A DNA stretch of 64,000 nucleotides from Shinella zoogloeoides (GTDB lineage: Bacteria; Pseudomonadota; Alphaproteobacteria; Rhizobiales; Rhizobiaceae), in contig NZ_CP132311.1 of the NCBI RefSeq assembly GCF_030733845.1, forward strand, positions 1,057,501-1,121,500, given 5' to 3'. Of this stretch, positions 46,552-56,502 are shown piece by piece. The position numbers were made by a program, and so were the translations under genes. The first letter of the stretch is position 1, and every line of letters begins with the position of its first letter. A model generated the notes under the pieces. The model did not search any database. It was not told where the DNA came from and saw only the letters and a program-made list of their open reading frames with translations.

Positions 46552-48353
46552 TCGAGTTCATCGCGGAAAACCTCGCGCCGATCATGTTCATGTCGCTGAT
46601 CGTGTTCCTGCTGCTCGGCTATCCGGTGGCGTTCTCGCTCGCGGCGAACGGTCTGCTCTTCTTCATCATCGGCGTGGAACTTGCGCCGCTGTCCGATTCG
46701 ATCAATCTTTCCTGGCCGCTGCTCAATGCCATGCCGGAACGGTTGTGGGGGGTAATGTCGAACGACACGCTGCTCGCCATTCCCTTCTTCACCTTCATGG
46801 GGATCGTGCTGGAGAAATCCGGCATGGCCGAGGACCTGCTCGATACGATCGGCCAGCTCTTCGGGCCGATCCGCGGCGGCCTTGCCTATGCGGTCATCTT
46901 CGTCGGCGCGCTGCTGGCGGCAACGACCGGCGTCGTCGCCGCGTCGGTCATCGCCATGGGCCTGATCTCGCTGCCGATCATGCTGCGCTACGGCTATGAC
47001 CGGTCGATCGCCTCCGGCGTCATCGCGGCCTCGGGCACGCTTGCCCAGATCATCCCGCCGTCGCTCGTGCTGATCGTCCTTGCCGACCAGCTCGGCCGCT
47101 CGGTCGGCGACATGTATGCCGGCGCCCTCATTCCCGGCCTCGTGCTGACCGGGCTCTATATGGGTTACATCCTGCTCATGACCTTCCTGAAGCGGGATTC
47201 CATGCCGGCTCTGCCGCTGGAGGCGCGTTCGCTCGGCTCCGGCGTCACGTCGCTTGCCATCGCGCTGGTCGTCGCCGCCGGCTTTGCCTATGCGGCCCAT
47301 GTCTATCTCTATCCGACGCATGGCGAGAATGCCGATATCCTCGGCGCGACCGTCGGCGTCATCTTCATCTATGTCGTGGCGCTCGCCGACAAGGCGTTCA
47401 ACATCAACATGATGTCGCGGCTGGCCCAGCAGGTCATCATCGTGCTGATCCCGCCGCTGGCGCTGATCTTCCTCGTGCTCGGCACGATCTTCCTCGGCAT
47501 CGCGACGCCGACGGAAGGCGGCGCCATGGGCGCGGTCGGCGCGCTCGCCATGGCGGCGGCTAAGGGCCGGCTCAGCATGGAAGTGGTGCGCTCGGCGCTC
47601 ACCGCCACCACGCGACTTTCGGCTTTCGTGCTGTTCATCCTCATCGGCGCCCGCGTCTTCTCGCTCACCTTCTATGGCGTGAACGGGCATCTGTGGGTCG
47701 AGCACCTGCTCGTCTCCCTGCCGGGTGGCGAGACGGGCTTCCTGATCGCGGTGAACCTGCTGGTCTTCTTCCTGGCGTTCTTCCTCGATTTCTTCGAGCT
47801 TGCCTTCATCATCGTGCCATTGCTGGCGCCCGCCGCCGACAAGCTCGGCATCGACCTCATCTGGTTCGGCGTGCTGCTCGGCATCAACATGCAGACGAGC
47901 TTCATGCACCCGCCCTTCGGCTTCGCGCTGTTCTACCTGCGCTCGGTCGCCGCCAAGGTGCCCTATCTCGACAAGGTGACCGGCAAGGTGACGCAGCCGG
48001 TGACGACGGGGCAGATCTATTGGGGGGCCGTGCCCTTCGTCGGCATCCAGATCGTCATGGTGGCGCTGACCATCCTCTTCCCGGGCATGGTCATGCACTA
48101 CAAGGGCGAGGGCAGCGGCGTCGATCCGGCGACAATCAAGATCGAGGTTCCCGGCTTCGGTGGCGGCCAGGGCGGCTTGCCCGGCCTGACCCTGCCGGAC
48201 AATGGCGGCGGCCTCGGTCTGCCGGGCGGCCTGCAGCTTCCCGCCGGCAATCCGCTGGAAGGCGGCGGCGAGGAGAAGCCGGCCGAAGGCGGCCAGCAAG
48301 GCACCGAGCAGAAGCCCGCCACGGACCTGTCGAGCCCGCCGTCCTTCAACTGA
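46548..48353 (+). CDS. TRAP transporter large permease (DctM/TakM type) with extended tail
   Basis: A 601-residue permease, longer than the usual DctM of about 430. The core carries GVVAASVIAMGLISLPIMLRYGYDRSIASGVIAASGTLAQIIPPSLVL and the later IATPTEGGAMGAVGAL, both DctM hallmarks. The extra length comes from an additional hydrophobic central part (about 210-300) and a C-terminal 75-residue Gly/Pro-rich soluble tail (GGGQGGLPGLTLPD, then Glu-rich). It should import an organic anion, probably an alpha-keto acid, together with the small permease and TakP. Confidence 0.9.
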   Translation: MIEFIAENLAPIMFMSLIVFLLLGYPVAFSLAANGLLFFIIGVELAPLSDSINLSWPLLNAMPERLWGVMSNDTLLAIPFFTFMGIVLEKSGMAEDLLDTIGQLFGPIRGGLAYAVIFVGALLAATTGVVAASVIAMGLISLPIMLRYGYDRSIASGVIAASGTLAQIIPPSLVLIVLADQLGRSVGDMYAGALIPGLVLTGLYMGYILLMTFLKRDSMPALPLEARSLGSGVTSLAIALVVAAGFAYAAHVYLYPTHGENADILGATVGVIFIYVVALADKAFNINMMSRLAQQVIIVLIPPLALIFLVLGTIFLGIATPTEGGAMGAVGALAMAAAKGRLSMEVVRSALTATTRLSAFVLFILIGARVFSLTFYGVNGHLWVEHLLVSLPGGETGFLIAVNLLVFFLAFFLDFFELAFIIVPLLAPAADKLGIDLIWFGVLLGINMQTSFMHPPFGFALFYLRSVAAKVPYLDKVTGKVTQPVTTGQIYWGAVPFVGIQIVMVALTILFPGMVMHYKGEGSGVDPATIKIEVPGFGGGQGGLPGLTLPDNGGGLGLPGGLQLPAGNPLEGGGEEKPAEGGQQGTEQKPATDLSSPPSFN

Positions 48354-48374
48354 GGGACCGAGGAACCGCTGTGA

Positions 48375-48398
48375 AAGGGCCGGCGCAAGCCGGCCCTT
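48375..48398 (+). terminator. hairpin terminator after takM
   Basis: A perfect 10-bp stem AAGGGCCGGC-gcaa-GCCGGCCCTT followed by GCTTGTTG, 21 bp after the takM stop. Confidence 0.7.
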
Positions 48399-48449
48399 GC
48401 TTGTTGAGATGAGGGGCATTCCAGAACGATAACGGCACAAGCAAACAAA

Positions 48450-48477
48450 AACCCCGGAGCATCGCTGCTCCGGGGTT
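48450..48477 (-). terminator. intrinsic terminator after takP
   Basis: An 11-bp perfect stem AACCCCGGAGC/GCTCCGGGGTT; on the minus strand the stem is followed by TTTTTGTTTG. It ends the minus-strand binding-protein gene. Confidence 0.85.
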
Positions 48478-48501
48478 CCTTGTTCGCGCTTGCGTCAGTG
48501 A

Positions 48502-49689
<1,188 letters not shown>

Positions 49690-49801
49690 TCAAGCCGGGA
49701 AGGAAAGAAGGGGCAACGGGCCCTCTACGACTTTCGTCTTAGAAGGCGATTCCCGCTATCTGCCTGTTTTTTTTGCTTTTCTGGAGCGTGCGGATGGCCG
49801 G

Positions 49802-51688
49802 TCAGCCGGCCATCGCGTCTTCGTACTCGGCCGAAAGCTCCAGCCACTGTTCCTCGGCCTCGTTGAGCTTGTCGACGGCCGTCGCGCGCAGTTTTGCCTT
49901 CTCGGCGGCCTTTGCCGGGTTCTTCTCGTAGAGGACAGGGTCCGCAAGTTCCGCGTCAAGAAGCTGAATCTGCTTGTGCAGTTTCGCCGTCAGCGATTCG
50001 ATTTCGTTGATCTTTTTGCGCAGCGGTGCGTATTGGGCACGGCGGTCGGCATTGGCCTTGCGCAGTTCCGCCTTGTTGGCCTCGCCGCCGGCGGAGGCCG
50101 GCTTGTCCTTGTCGTCCTTCTTGCCGGACTGGACGATGAGGCCGCGATATTCCTCCATGTCGCCGTCGAAGGTCTTGACCGTGCCGTTGTTGACAAGCCA
50201 GAGCCGGTCGACGGTGGCCTCGATGAGATGGCGGTCGTGCGAGATCAGGATGACGGCACCGTCATAATCGTTCAGCGCCTCGATCAGCGCGCGGCGGCTG
50301 TCGATATCGAGATGGTTGGTCGGCTCGTCGAGGATGAGCAGGTTCGGCGCGTCGAAGGCGGCAAGGCCCATCAAAAGGCGTGCCTTCTCGCCGCCGGAAA
50401 GATCCTTGGCGGCCGTCGCCATCTTCTCCGTCGCAAGTCCCATCTGCGCCACGCGGGCGCGCACCTTGGCCTCCGGCGCTTCCGGCATCAGCCGGCGCAC
50501 ATGCTCGACGGGCGACTGGTCGGGAATGAGGTCATCGAGCTGGTGCTGGGCGAAGAAGCCGATCTTCAGCCCCGGCGCGCGCTTGACCGTGCCGGATTCG
50601 GCCTCCAGCCGGCCGGAGATGAATTTGGCGAAGGTCGACTTGCCGTTGCCGTTCGAGCCGAGCAGGGCGATGCGGTCGTCATTGTCGATCCTGAGGTTGA
50701 TCTGCTTGAGGATCGGCTGTCCCGGCGTGTAGCCGACCGCGCCGCCCTCGATCGCGACGATGGGCGAGGCGGGCTGCTTTTCCGGCTCCGGGAAGGTGAT
50801 CGGCTGCACATGCGTCTCGACGACGGCGGCGACCGTGCCCATGCGCTCCAGCGCCTTGACGCGGCTCTGCGCCTGCTTGGCCTTGGTGGCCTTGGCCTTG
50901 AAACGGTCGATGAAGCTCTGCAGGTGCTTTCGCGCGGCCTCGTTCTTGGCCTTCGCCTTCATCTGCAATTCGTCGGCTTCGGCCTTCTGGCGCTCGAACT
51001 GGTCGTAGGAGCCGCGATAGAAGGTGAGCTTCTGCTGATCGAGATGCACGATGGCGTTGACGGCGGTGTTCAGGAGGTCGCGGTCGTGGCTGATGATGAT
51101 GACCGTATGCGGGTAACGCCGGACATAGTCCTCCAGCCACAGCGTGCCTTCGAGGTCGAGATAGTTGGTCGGCTCGTCGAGCAGCAGCAGGTCCGGCTCG
51201 GAGAAGAGCACGGAGGCGAGCGCCACGCGCATGCGCCAGCCGCCCGAGAAGCTCTTCGCCGGGCGTTGCTGGGCCTCATGGTCGAAGCCGAGGCCGGCAA
51301 GGATGCTGGCCGCGCGCGCTTCTGCCGAATGGGCGCCGATATCGGTGAGGCGCGTCTGGATTTCCGCGATCCGGTGCGGGTCGCTTGCCGTTTCCGCTTC
51401 CTTGAGCAGGGCGGCGCGCTCCTTGTCGGCGGCAAGCACGATCTCGATCAGCGATTCGTCCGTGCCCGGCGCTTCCTGCGCCACCTGGCCGATGCGCGCG
51501 TTCTTCGGCAGTGAAATGCTGCCGGCTTCAGAGGCAAGCTGGCCTGTGATGACGCGAAACAGCGTGGACTTGCCGGTGCCGTTGCGGCCGACGAGACCCA
51601 CCTTCACGCCGCTCGGCAGCGAGAGCGAAGCGTTGTCGATGAGGAGACGCCCGGCAACGCGGGCGGTGAGGCCGGAAATCGTGATCAT
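49802..51688 (-). CDS. ABC-F family ATP-binding protein (Uup/YheS-like)
   Basis: A 628-residue protein with two ATPase domains and no membrane segment. Walker A motifs are GRNGTGKSTLF and GSNGNGKSTFA; signatures FSGGWRMRVALA and LSGGEKARLLMG; Walker B LLLLDEPTNYLD and LLILDEPTNHLD. An arm-type linker lies between the domains and a coiled-coil tail (about 545-625) closes it, as in Uup and YheS. ABC-F proteins act on ribosomes or in antibiotic protection; a housekeeping role is more likely here. Confidence 0.93.
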   Translation of the reverse strand: MITISGLTARVAGRLLIDNASLSLPSGVKVGLVGRNGTGKSTLFRVITGQLASEAGSISLPKNARIGQVAQEAPGTDESLIEIVLAADKERAALLKEAETASDPHRIAEIQTRLTDIGAHSAEARAASILAGLGFDHEAQQRPAKSFSGGWRMRVALASVLFSEPDLLLLDEPTNYLDLEGTLWLEDYVRRYPHTVIIISHDRDLLNTAVNAIVHLDQQKLTFYRGSYDQFERQKAEADELQMKAKAKNEAARKHLQSFIDRFKAKATKAKQAQSRVKALERMGTVAAVVETHVQPITFPEPEKQPASPIVAIEGGAVGYTPGQPILKQINLRIDNDDRIALLGSNGNGKSTFAKFISGRLEAESGTVKRAPGLKIGFFAQHQLDDLIPDQSPVEHVRRLMPEAPEAKVRARVAQMGLATEKMATAAKDLSGGEKARLLMGLAAFDAPNLLILDEPTNHLDIDSRRALIEALNDYDGAVILISHDRHLIEATVDRLWLVNNGTVKTFDGDMEEYRGLIVQSGKKDDKDKPASAGGEANKAELRKANADRRAQYAPLRKKINEIESLTAKLHKQIQLLDAELADPVLYEKNPAKAAEKAKLRATAVDKLNEAEEQWLELSAEYEDAMAG

Positions 51689-51740
51689 GCCGGGTCTATA
51701 GGGCGGGGTGACAGCTTAAAGCAAGAGGCGGCAGGCCGGT

Positions 51741-52823
51741 TCAGCCCGCCCCGCCTGCGCGATAGGTGCGTCCCGCCCGCTCGGAGACCTCCGCCGAATA
51801 GATGCGCAGCGCAATGCTGGTCTCCGCCGCATAGGCGAGCGCCTGGTCGGCATGTTCGTAGAACATCGTGGGCGACTGGGCCGAATCGCTCATGGAGATG
51901 CCGGCGGTCAGCGTCAGGAATCCGGCGGGAAGCTCGCGGTCCAGGAAGGGGAATGGCTTTTCCGCGACGCGGGCCGCGATGCGCCGGGCAATGGTGACGG
52001 CGATCTCGCGGTCGACGTCGCAAAGCAGCAGGCAGAAGAGATCCGGGCCGGTGCGGGCGACGAAATCCGCTTTCTTCACCGAGCGGCGGAAGATGGCGGC
52101 GAGCCGCTTCAGCGTCTTTTGTGCGGCGCCTGCCGGATGGGTTTCGGCAAATGCCTTGAGTTGCTCGACGCGGAAGAGGAGAAGGGCGGTCGTGCCCCCG
52201 CTCGCCTCCTGCTTGAAGAAGGTCTTGAGGCGGCCGAGCAGCGCGGCATGGTTGGCAAGGCCCGTCACCGGGTCGTGGGTCAGCGCCTCGCGGGTCACCG
52301 ACAGGCCGGAACGCAGACCGTCGAGATGCGCCTGGAGGTCGTCGATCCTTGCGGATGTCGCCCGGTCGCTCCCGAGGATATCGCGCACGAGGGAAAGGAG
52401 ACGGACCGTATCGCTGGCGAAATCGGAAAGGCCGAGCACCGGGTTCCTGTCCATACGGGCGGCGATCTCCTCCAGCTCCTGCACGGCGGCGGCGCGCTGG
52501 CGATGGTTCTCCTCCGCCGCCCTGGAGATTTCCGTCAGCAGAAGTACGGCTTCTCCCGCGGCCTGCCCGGCGGCGAGCACATTGTGGCTCGGCAGCGAAT
52601 GGCGCAGCGCGATCGCATCGAGGGAAGCCTGGTCCGGCGTCTTGCCGAGGGCCGCGATCTCGCGCGCAACGCCCGCATTGCCGTTCAGCGCCTCGAACAG
52701 CAGTTCGTAATTGCGCGGCAGCGGGGCGATGCCGAGATTGGCCATGACATGCGCGATGCGCGCCATGATGGGCGAAACGGCCGGTTGGGCGTCTTTGAGG
52801 GCTGGAGTGGCTTTGCTCGTCAT
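51741..52823 (-). CDS. GGDEF-domain-like protein with degenerate active site
   Basis: A 360-residue protein with a helical N-terminal half (about 15-180) and a GGDEF-type domain from about 182 to 345 (THDPVTGLANHAALLGRLK opens it). The active-site loop reads RTGPDLF at 257-263 instead of R-G-G-D-E-F, and the first metal Asp that normally precedes HFK is replaced (FRVEQLK). So diguanylate cyclase activity is unlikely; it may bind GTP or c-di-GMP or act as a scaffold. No EAL domain follows. No inhibitory RxxD site is obvious. Confidence 0.82.
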   Translation of the reverse strand: MTSKATPALKDAQPAVSPIMARIAHVMANLGIAPLPRNYELLFEALNGNAGVAREIAALGKTPDQASLDAIALRHSLPSHNVLAAGQAAGEAVLLLTEISRAAEENHRQRAAAVQELEEIAARMDRNPVLGLSDFASDTVRLLSLVRDILGSDRATSARIDDLQAHLDGLRSGLSVTREALTHDPVTGLANHAALLGRLKTFFKQEASGGTTALLLFRVEQLKAFAETHPAGAAQKTLKRLAAIFRRSVKKADFVARTGPDLFCLLLCDVDREIAVTIARRIAARVAEKPFPFLDRELPAGFLTLTAGISMSDSAQSPTMFYEHADQALAYAAETSIALRIYSAEVSERAGRTYRAGGAG

Positions 52824-53012
52824 GAAACGCCGTCAGGTGGGGCGCGGCGGAAGGCGTCCGCGCGCTGGGAGGTCAGTCGGCGTAACTATCGGATTGTGCG
52901 GTTAATTTTGCGTGTGCTGAGCTAAGGATTCAACCAAAGTTGACGATAGGCAAGGGCGCCCGTTTCATGGGGCGGCGCTGTCCCTGCGCCGCTCCGTGAA
53001 ACCGGTGCCGTG

Positions 53013-53297
53013 TCAGGCGATGCGCCGGGCGAGCGGGATCGCCCGCATGACCTGGCTGATCATCGTCGAGCGCTGCGGTTTTGCGGCGCGCACCGCGCGG
53101 TTCTGCTGCAGGTCTCGCATCGCCGCTGCATACCCCTCCGCGCGCGCTTCCTGCAGCGCCACGTCGAGCGTCTTCTCGATGACCGGATAGCACTCTTCCG
53201 GCAAGTAGGCGTTCGGGGCGTCGGTGCCGTAAACGCGTGACATCTTGCAAAGCGTGCTTCCGAGCAGGGCGGCCCACTCTTCGGTCGTTCTTGCCAT
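53013..53297 (-). CDS. small protein of unknown function
   Basis: A 94-residue soluble, mildly basic protein with MARTTEEWAALLGSTLCKM at the start, a central ALQEARAEGYAAAMRDLQQNRAV helix and a basic C-terminus. No family recognised. ATG 53297 follows AGGAAAAGCA. A 20-bp perfect dyad lies 94 bp upstream of the start. Two cysteines are present. Confidence 0.6.
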   Translation of the reverse strand: MARTTEEWAALLGSTLCKMSRVYGTDAPNAYLPEECYPVIEKTLDVALQEARAEGYAAAMRDLQQNRAVRAAKPQRSTMISQVMRAIPLARRIA

Positions 53298-53390
53298 TGC
53301 TTTTCCTCTCTCCGGGCGAGGCACGCGCCATCCGGCGTCAGCCCCAATGGCAGCGACTATCCCATCACCGATCGCCCGAGCCTGTCACCT

Positions 53391-53410
53391 GGGTGACAGG
53401 GCGGAGCAGC
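53391..53410. promoter_or_regulatory. 20-bp perfect dyad CCTGTCACC-TG-GGTGACAGG
   Basis: A 9-2-9 perfect inverted repeat in the 199-bp gap between the small unknown gene and the DinB gene. With both genes on the minus strand, it lies upstream of the small gene, in operator position. There is no T-run, so termination of dinB-like transcripts is less likely. Confidence 0.55.
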
Positions 53411-53496
53411 CCCCAAAATCGATGCCGAGCGCTTCCATACCCCATCACTGTATCACTACTGTTGCAGGAACAGGAAGATGCTACTCACCCTAAAAT

Positions 53497-54006
53497 TTAC
53501 AGGAATTCCTTGCCCTCGGTACGAACGAAATAGATCAGGTCCAGCGTGATGCTCGGCCCGCCGAGCGCTGTCAGCATGGCGTGGCACTGGCCGCGATGGT
53601 GGGTCTGGTGGTTGAAGAGGTGGGTCAGCGCCGCGCCGAGCGGGTGGGTGACGACTGCGGGATTGGTGAGCGGGCTGTAGGTGAAGTCAGCTACGATTCT
53701 CTCTTTCGTCAGCGAAGCGGCGAAGGCTGCAAGGCGTGCATCCTCGGCCTGTCGGGCGGTTCTGAGGCCCGCAAAATCCTCGTGGAGGATCGTGTCGAGG
53801 CTCTTTGGGGCTTCCCCCTCGCCGGTAAAGCGCTTCATCCAGATGCGGTCGGCGGTGAGGAGGTGGTTCAGCGTGCCGTGCAGCGAGCCGAAGAAGGCGC
53901 CGAGATCCTTGCGATAGGCGGCATCGTCGAGCTTGCCGACCTCTTCGTAGAGCGCGCGGTTGGCCCAGGCATTGTAGGCGGCGAACATGCGGTAGTGGTT
54001 GAGCAT
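53497..54006 (-). CDS. DinB family protein
   Basis: A 169-residue four-helix-bundle protein. The metal-binding histidines are visible in HGTLNHLL (helix 2) and FNHQTHHRGQ (helix 4), matching the DinB/YfiT fold. Some members are damage-inducible or are thiol transferases; the function here is unknown. ATG 54006 gives MLNHYRMFAAYNAWAN, the usual DinB start, and removes a poor 22-codon extension. It is divergent from the GST gene. Confidence 0.9.
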   Translation of the reverse strand: MLNHYRMFAAYNAWANRALYEEVGKLDDAAYRKDLGAFFGSLHGTLNHLLTADRIWMKRFTGEGEAPKSLDTILHEDFAGLRTARQAEDARLAAFAASLTKERIVADFTYSPLTNPAVVTHPLGAALTHLFNHQTHHRGQCHAMLTALGGPSITLDLIYFVRTEGKEFL

Positions 54007-54140
54007 ACGGGGTCTCCCTGCAACGCCGCGACTATATCGCAGGCCGCCATTGCTCGCATGAATGCGATCCATGAAATTATCTGATTTGCACTCCTCGCCG
54101 CCCTGCGCTCCAATGCGCCGATCCGAACGAAGAGGTTTTC

Positions 54141-54830
54141 ATGACCCGACTGCTCTACGCCCTTGCCGGGACCGACAAGGCCCGCCAGTTTTCGCCCCAT
54201 GTCTGGAAGACGGTGATGTCGCTCGCCCACAAGGGGCTCGATTACGAGACGGTGCCGGTCGGCTTCACTGAGATCAAGGCGGTCGAGGGCGGTGCGACTG
54301 CGACCGTGCCGCTGCTGCGCGATGGCGACAGGCTGGTGCGCGACAGTTTCGAGATCGCGCTCTATCTCGACGAGGCCTATCCCGACCGGCCGTCGCTGTT
54401 CGGCGGGGAGGGCGGCAAGGCGATGGCGCGCTTCATCGAGAGCTGGTCGCAGTCGGCGCTGCACATGGCTGTCACCCGCATCGCCATTCTCGACATCCAC
54501 AACCTGCTGGACCCGACGGATCAGGCCTATTTCCGCCGCAGCCGCGAGGAGCGGCTCGGCGCGTCGCTGGAGGATATCGCGGCCGCGGGCAGGGCGGAGA
54601 TCGAGGGCTTCGCGAAGAGGCTCCAGCCCCTGCGCAACACGCTGAAAATCCAGCCCTTCATCGGCGGTGAGGGACCGCTTTTCCCCGACTACATCGTCTT
54701 CGGCGCGCTGCAATGGCTGCGCACGACGGCGGGCACGAGGGTACTGGCCGAGGACGACCCGGTCGCATTGTGGTTCGGCCGATGCCTCGATCTGCACGGC
54801 GGCGTCGGCCATCGTGTGACGGCAGCATGA
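54141..54830 (+). CDS. glutathione S-transferase family protein (LigE/beta-etherase-like)
   Basis: A 229-residue thioredoxin-fold GST. RQFSPHVWKTVMSLAHKGLDYETVPVGF near the N-terminus matches the glutathione-binding region of the LigE beta-etherase-like branch, and ATVPLLRDGDRLVRDSFEIALYLDEAY is the conserved cis-Pro and Glu-Ser motif. The C-terminal helical domain ends at about 220. Substrate unknown; a true lignin beta-etherase role is not implied. Confidence 0.88.
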   Translation: MTRLLYALAGTDKARQFSPHVWKTVMSLAHKGLDYETVPVGFTEIKAVEGGATATVPLLRDGDRLVRDSFEIALYLDEAYPDRPSLFGGEGGKAMARFIESWSQSALHMAVTRIAILDIHNLLDPTDQAYFRRSREERLGASLEDIAAAGRAEIEGFAKRLQPLRNTLKIQPFIGGEGPLFPDYIVFGALQWLRTTAGTRVLAEDDPVALWFGRCLDLHGGVGHRVTAA

Positions 54831-54848
54831 AAGTTTGCCGCTGAATTC

Positions 54849-54888
54849 GCCAAACGCCGCGCCCCTCTTGTTTTGCGGGGCGTTGGCG
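54849..54888 (+). terminator. hairpin between GST and ndk
   Basis: CGCCAA...CGCCCC pairs with GGGGCG-TTGGCG across a 10-nt or so loop with a small bulge. No T-run follows; it may lie in the ndk leader. Confidence 0.5.
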
Positions 54889-54934
54889 GCTATTGAACCG
54901 CCACTTTCACCGGAAAACCAAGGGAAACGGGAAA

Positions 54935-55357
54935 ATGGCGATTGAACGCACCTTTTCGATGATCAAGCCGGACGCGACGAAGCGCAACCTGACCGGCGCG
55001 ATCACCAAGATGCTCGAAGATGCGGGCCTCCGCGTCGTGGCTTCCAAGCGCGTCTGGATGAGCAAGCGCGAAGCCGAAGGCTTCTACGCCGTTCACAAGG
55101 AACGCCCCTTCTTCGGCGAACTCGTCGAAGGCATGACCTCGGGCCCGACGATCGTTCAGGTTCTGGAAGGCGAGAACGCCATCCTCAAGAACCGCGAAGT
55201 CATGGGCGCCACCAACCCGGCCAACGCCGACGAGGGCACGATCCGCAAGACCCACGCTCTTTCCATCGGCGAGAACTCGGTTCACGGCTCCGACGCCCCG
55301 GAAACCGCTGCCCAGGAAATCAAGTACTGGTTCTCCGACACCGAAATCGTCGGCTGA
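54935..55357 (+). CDS. ndk: nucleoside diphosphate kinase
   Basis: A 140-residue enzyme that equalises NTP pools. [18 protein letters not shown] is the family start and the catalytic His lies in [16 protein letters not shown] 54935 is preceded by a GGGAAACGGGAA purine-rich stretch. Followed by an intrinsic terminator. Confidence 0.97.
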   Translation: MAIERTFSMIKPDATKRNLTGAITKMLEDAGLRVVASKRVWMSKREAEGFYAVHKERPFFGELVEGMTSGPTIVQVLEGENAILKNREVMGATNPANADEGTIRKTHALSIGENSVHGSDAPETAAQEIKYWFSDTEIVG

Positions 55358-55403
55358 ATCGGTTTTTCCGGTTGCAGCCGGAAGCCTTTGAAATAATTTT
55401 TGG

Positions 55404-55427
55404 AACCGGGGCCGCAAGGCTCCGGTT
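55404..55427 (+). terminator. intrinsic terminator after ndk
   Basis: A 10-bp stem AACCGGGGCC-gcaa-GGCTCCGGTT with one G-T pair, followed by TCTTCGTTTG. It is shared with the convergent lipoprotein gene. Confidence 0.8.
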
Positions 55428-55441
55428 TCTTCGTTTGGGCG

Positions 55442-55945
55442 TCAGGTCGGGCAGGTCGCCGTTTCGAAATGCTCCGGCGCCTTGCCGTCCTTGAAGACCT
55501 CCGGGTTCCGGTCGTAGCCGGGGCCGACCACGAGTGCCTTTGCCGGAAGGATGCTTTGGTCGACGTTGGAGGTCACCTGCGTTTCCAGGGATTGCAGTTG
55601 CGCGCCATCCGGGCCGATCACCGAGACCGTGACCTTGTAGGGCTGGTCCTTCTTCACGCAGGTGATGTCAGGGCTCTCCAGCACCACGCGCGGCAGGTTG
55701 GGGAAAATCCTGCGCTCCAGCGTCAGCACCGCGCCGCCCGCCGGATTCTCGAATTCGGCCTTCACGATGGAGCCCGCCGGCAACGGCTGGGTCTGTTCCA
55801 GCGTGACGAGATAGGTCGCATAGGCGAGGCGGTAGTTGAAGACGAACATCTTTCCGGTGAGTTTCAGCGGATCGGGGCCTGTTTCGCGCTGGCAGGCGGT
55901 GAGGAGGAGCGCGAGCGGCAGCAGGATCGTCAGCATGCGTCTCAT
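55442..55945 (-). CDS. putative lipoprotein of unknown function
   Basis: A 167-residue protein with a lipoprotein signal MRRMLTILLPLALLLTACQ (lipobox LLTAC, Cys at about 18), then a beta-rich domain with a Cys in ITCVKK and one near the end. Its start overlaps the CGNR regulator's stop by 4 bp, so the two are translationally coupled. AGGAGCC lies 8 nt before the ATG. I do not recognise a family; the fold might be Ig-like from its strand pattern. Confidence 0.75.
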   Translation of the reverse strand: MRRMLTILLPLALLLTACQRETGPDPLKLTGKMFVFNYRLAYATYLVTLEQTQPLPAGSIVKAEFENPAGGAVLTLERRIFPNLPRVVLESPDITCVKKDQPYKVTVSVIGPDGAQLQSLETQVTSNVDQSILPAKALVVGPGYDRNPEVFKDGKAPEHFETATCPT

Positions 55946-56496
55946 GGGTCTGGCTCCTCGCGATTGCGGCGATAGTGGCGGCTCGCCTTCGCCCGGTTGC
56001 CGCAGACGGCCATGTCGCACCAGGCGCGTGAGCGGTTGCGGCTGCGGTCGAGGAACAGCCAGTGGCAGTTCGGGCAGATTTTCAGCCGTTCGGGCTCCGG
56101 CTGTGCGAGCAGCAGGAGGGCGGAGCGGGCGGTGGCCGTATCGAGCGCCCGCGGCCGCGCGCCGGACCGGCGCATGACCGCGGCGGTGGCTTCGAGCAGG
56201 TCGGCCAGCAGCGCCGGTTTCCCGGCACCCAGAACCTCCGCGCGAAAATGCCGGTCGATCGCCTCGCGCAGGTCGACCAGCCCGTCGCGCGCGTCGCCGC
56301 TCACCGCTTCGAGCGGGCCGAAGAGATGGCGTTCCGCCCCGTACCGGTTTGCGCCGCCGGGAAAGGCATCCATCACGTCCGGATCGGCGAAACGATCGAT
56401 CCGCCGTTCGGGATCGGCGCGCAGCACCACGGAATTAGCGACATCGAGGGCGAGCGCGCCGCCGGAAAACCGATGCGGGGTCCAGGAAAAGGTCAT
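55942..56496 (-). CDS. CGNR zinc finger / ABATE domain regulator
   Basis: A 184-residue protein. The N-terminal ABATE domain (about 8-130) should bind a ligand, and the C-terminal CGNR finger has CPNC at 141-144 and CDMAVCGNRAKASRHYRR at 160-177. Such proteins are called putative stress-induced transcription regulators. It overlaps the lipoprotein gene and is divergent from livH, with a strong 28-bp dyad in the 64 bp between their starts. Autoregulation is likely but inferred. Confidence 0.9.
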   Translation of the reverse strand: MTFSWTPHRFSGGALALDVANSVVLRADPERRIDRFADPDVMDAFPGGANRYGAERHLFGPLEAVSGDARDGLVDLREAIDRHFRAEVLGAGKPALLADLLEATAAVMRRSGARPRALDTATARSALLLLAQPEPERLKICPNCHWLFLDRSRNRSRAWCDMAVCGNRAKASRHYRRNREEPDP

Positions 56497-56502
56497 GGCG
56501 AT

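Noticed and set aside
46494..48440. 648-codon frame antisense to takM
   Set aside because: Asp/His/Arg-rich composition typical of the complement of a membrane protein gene.
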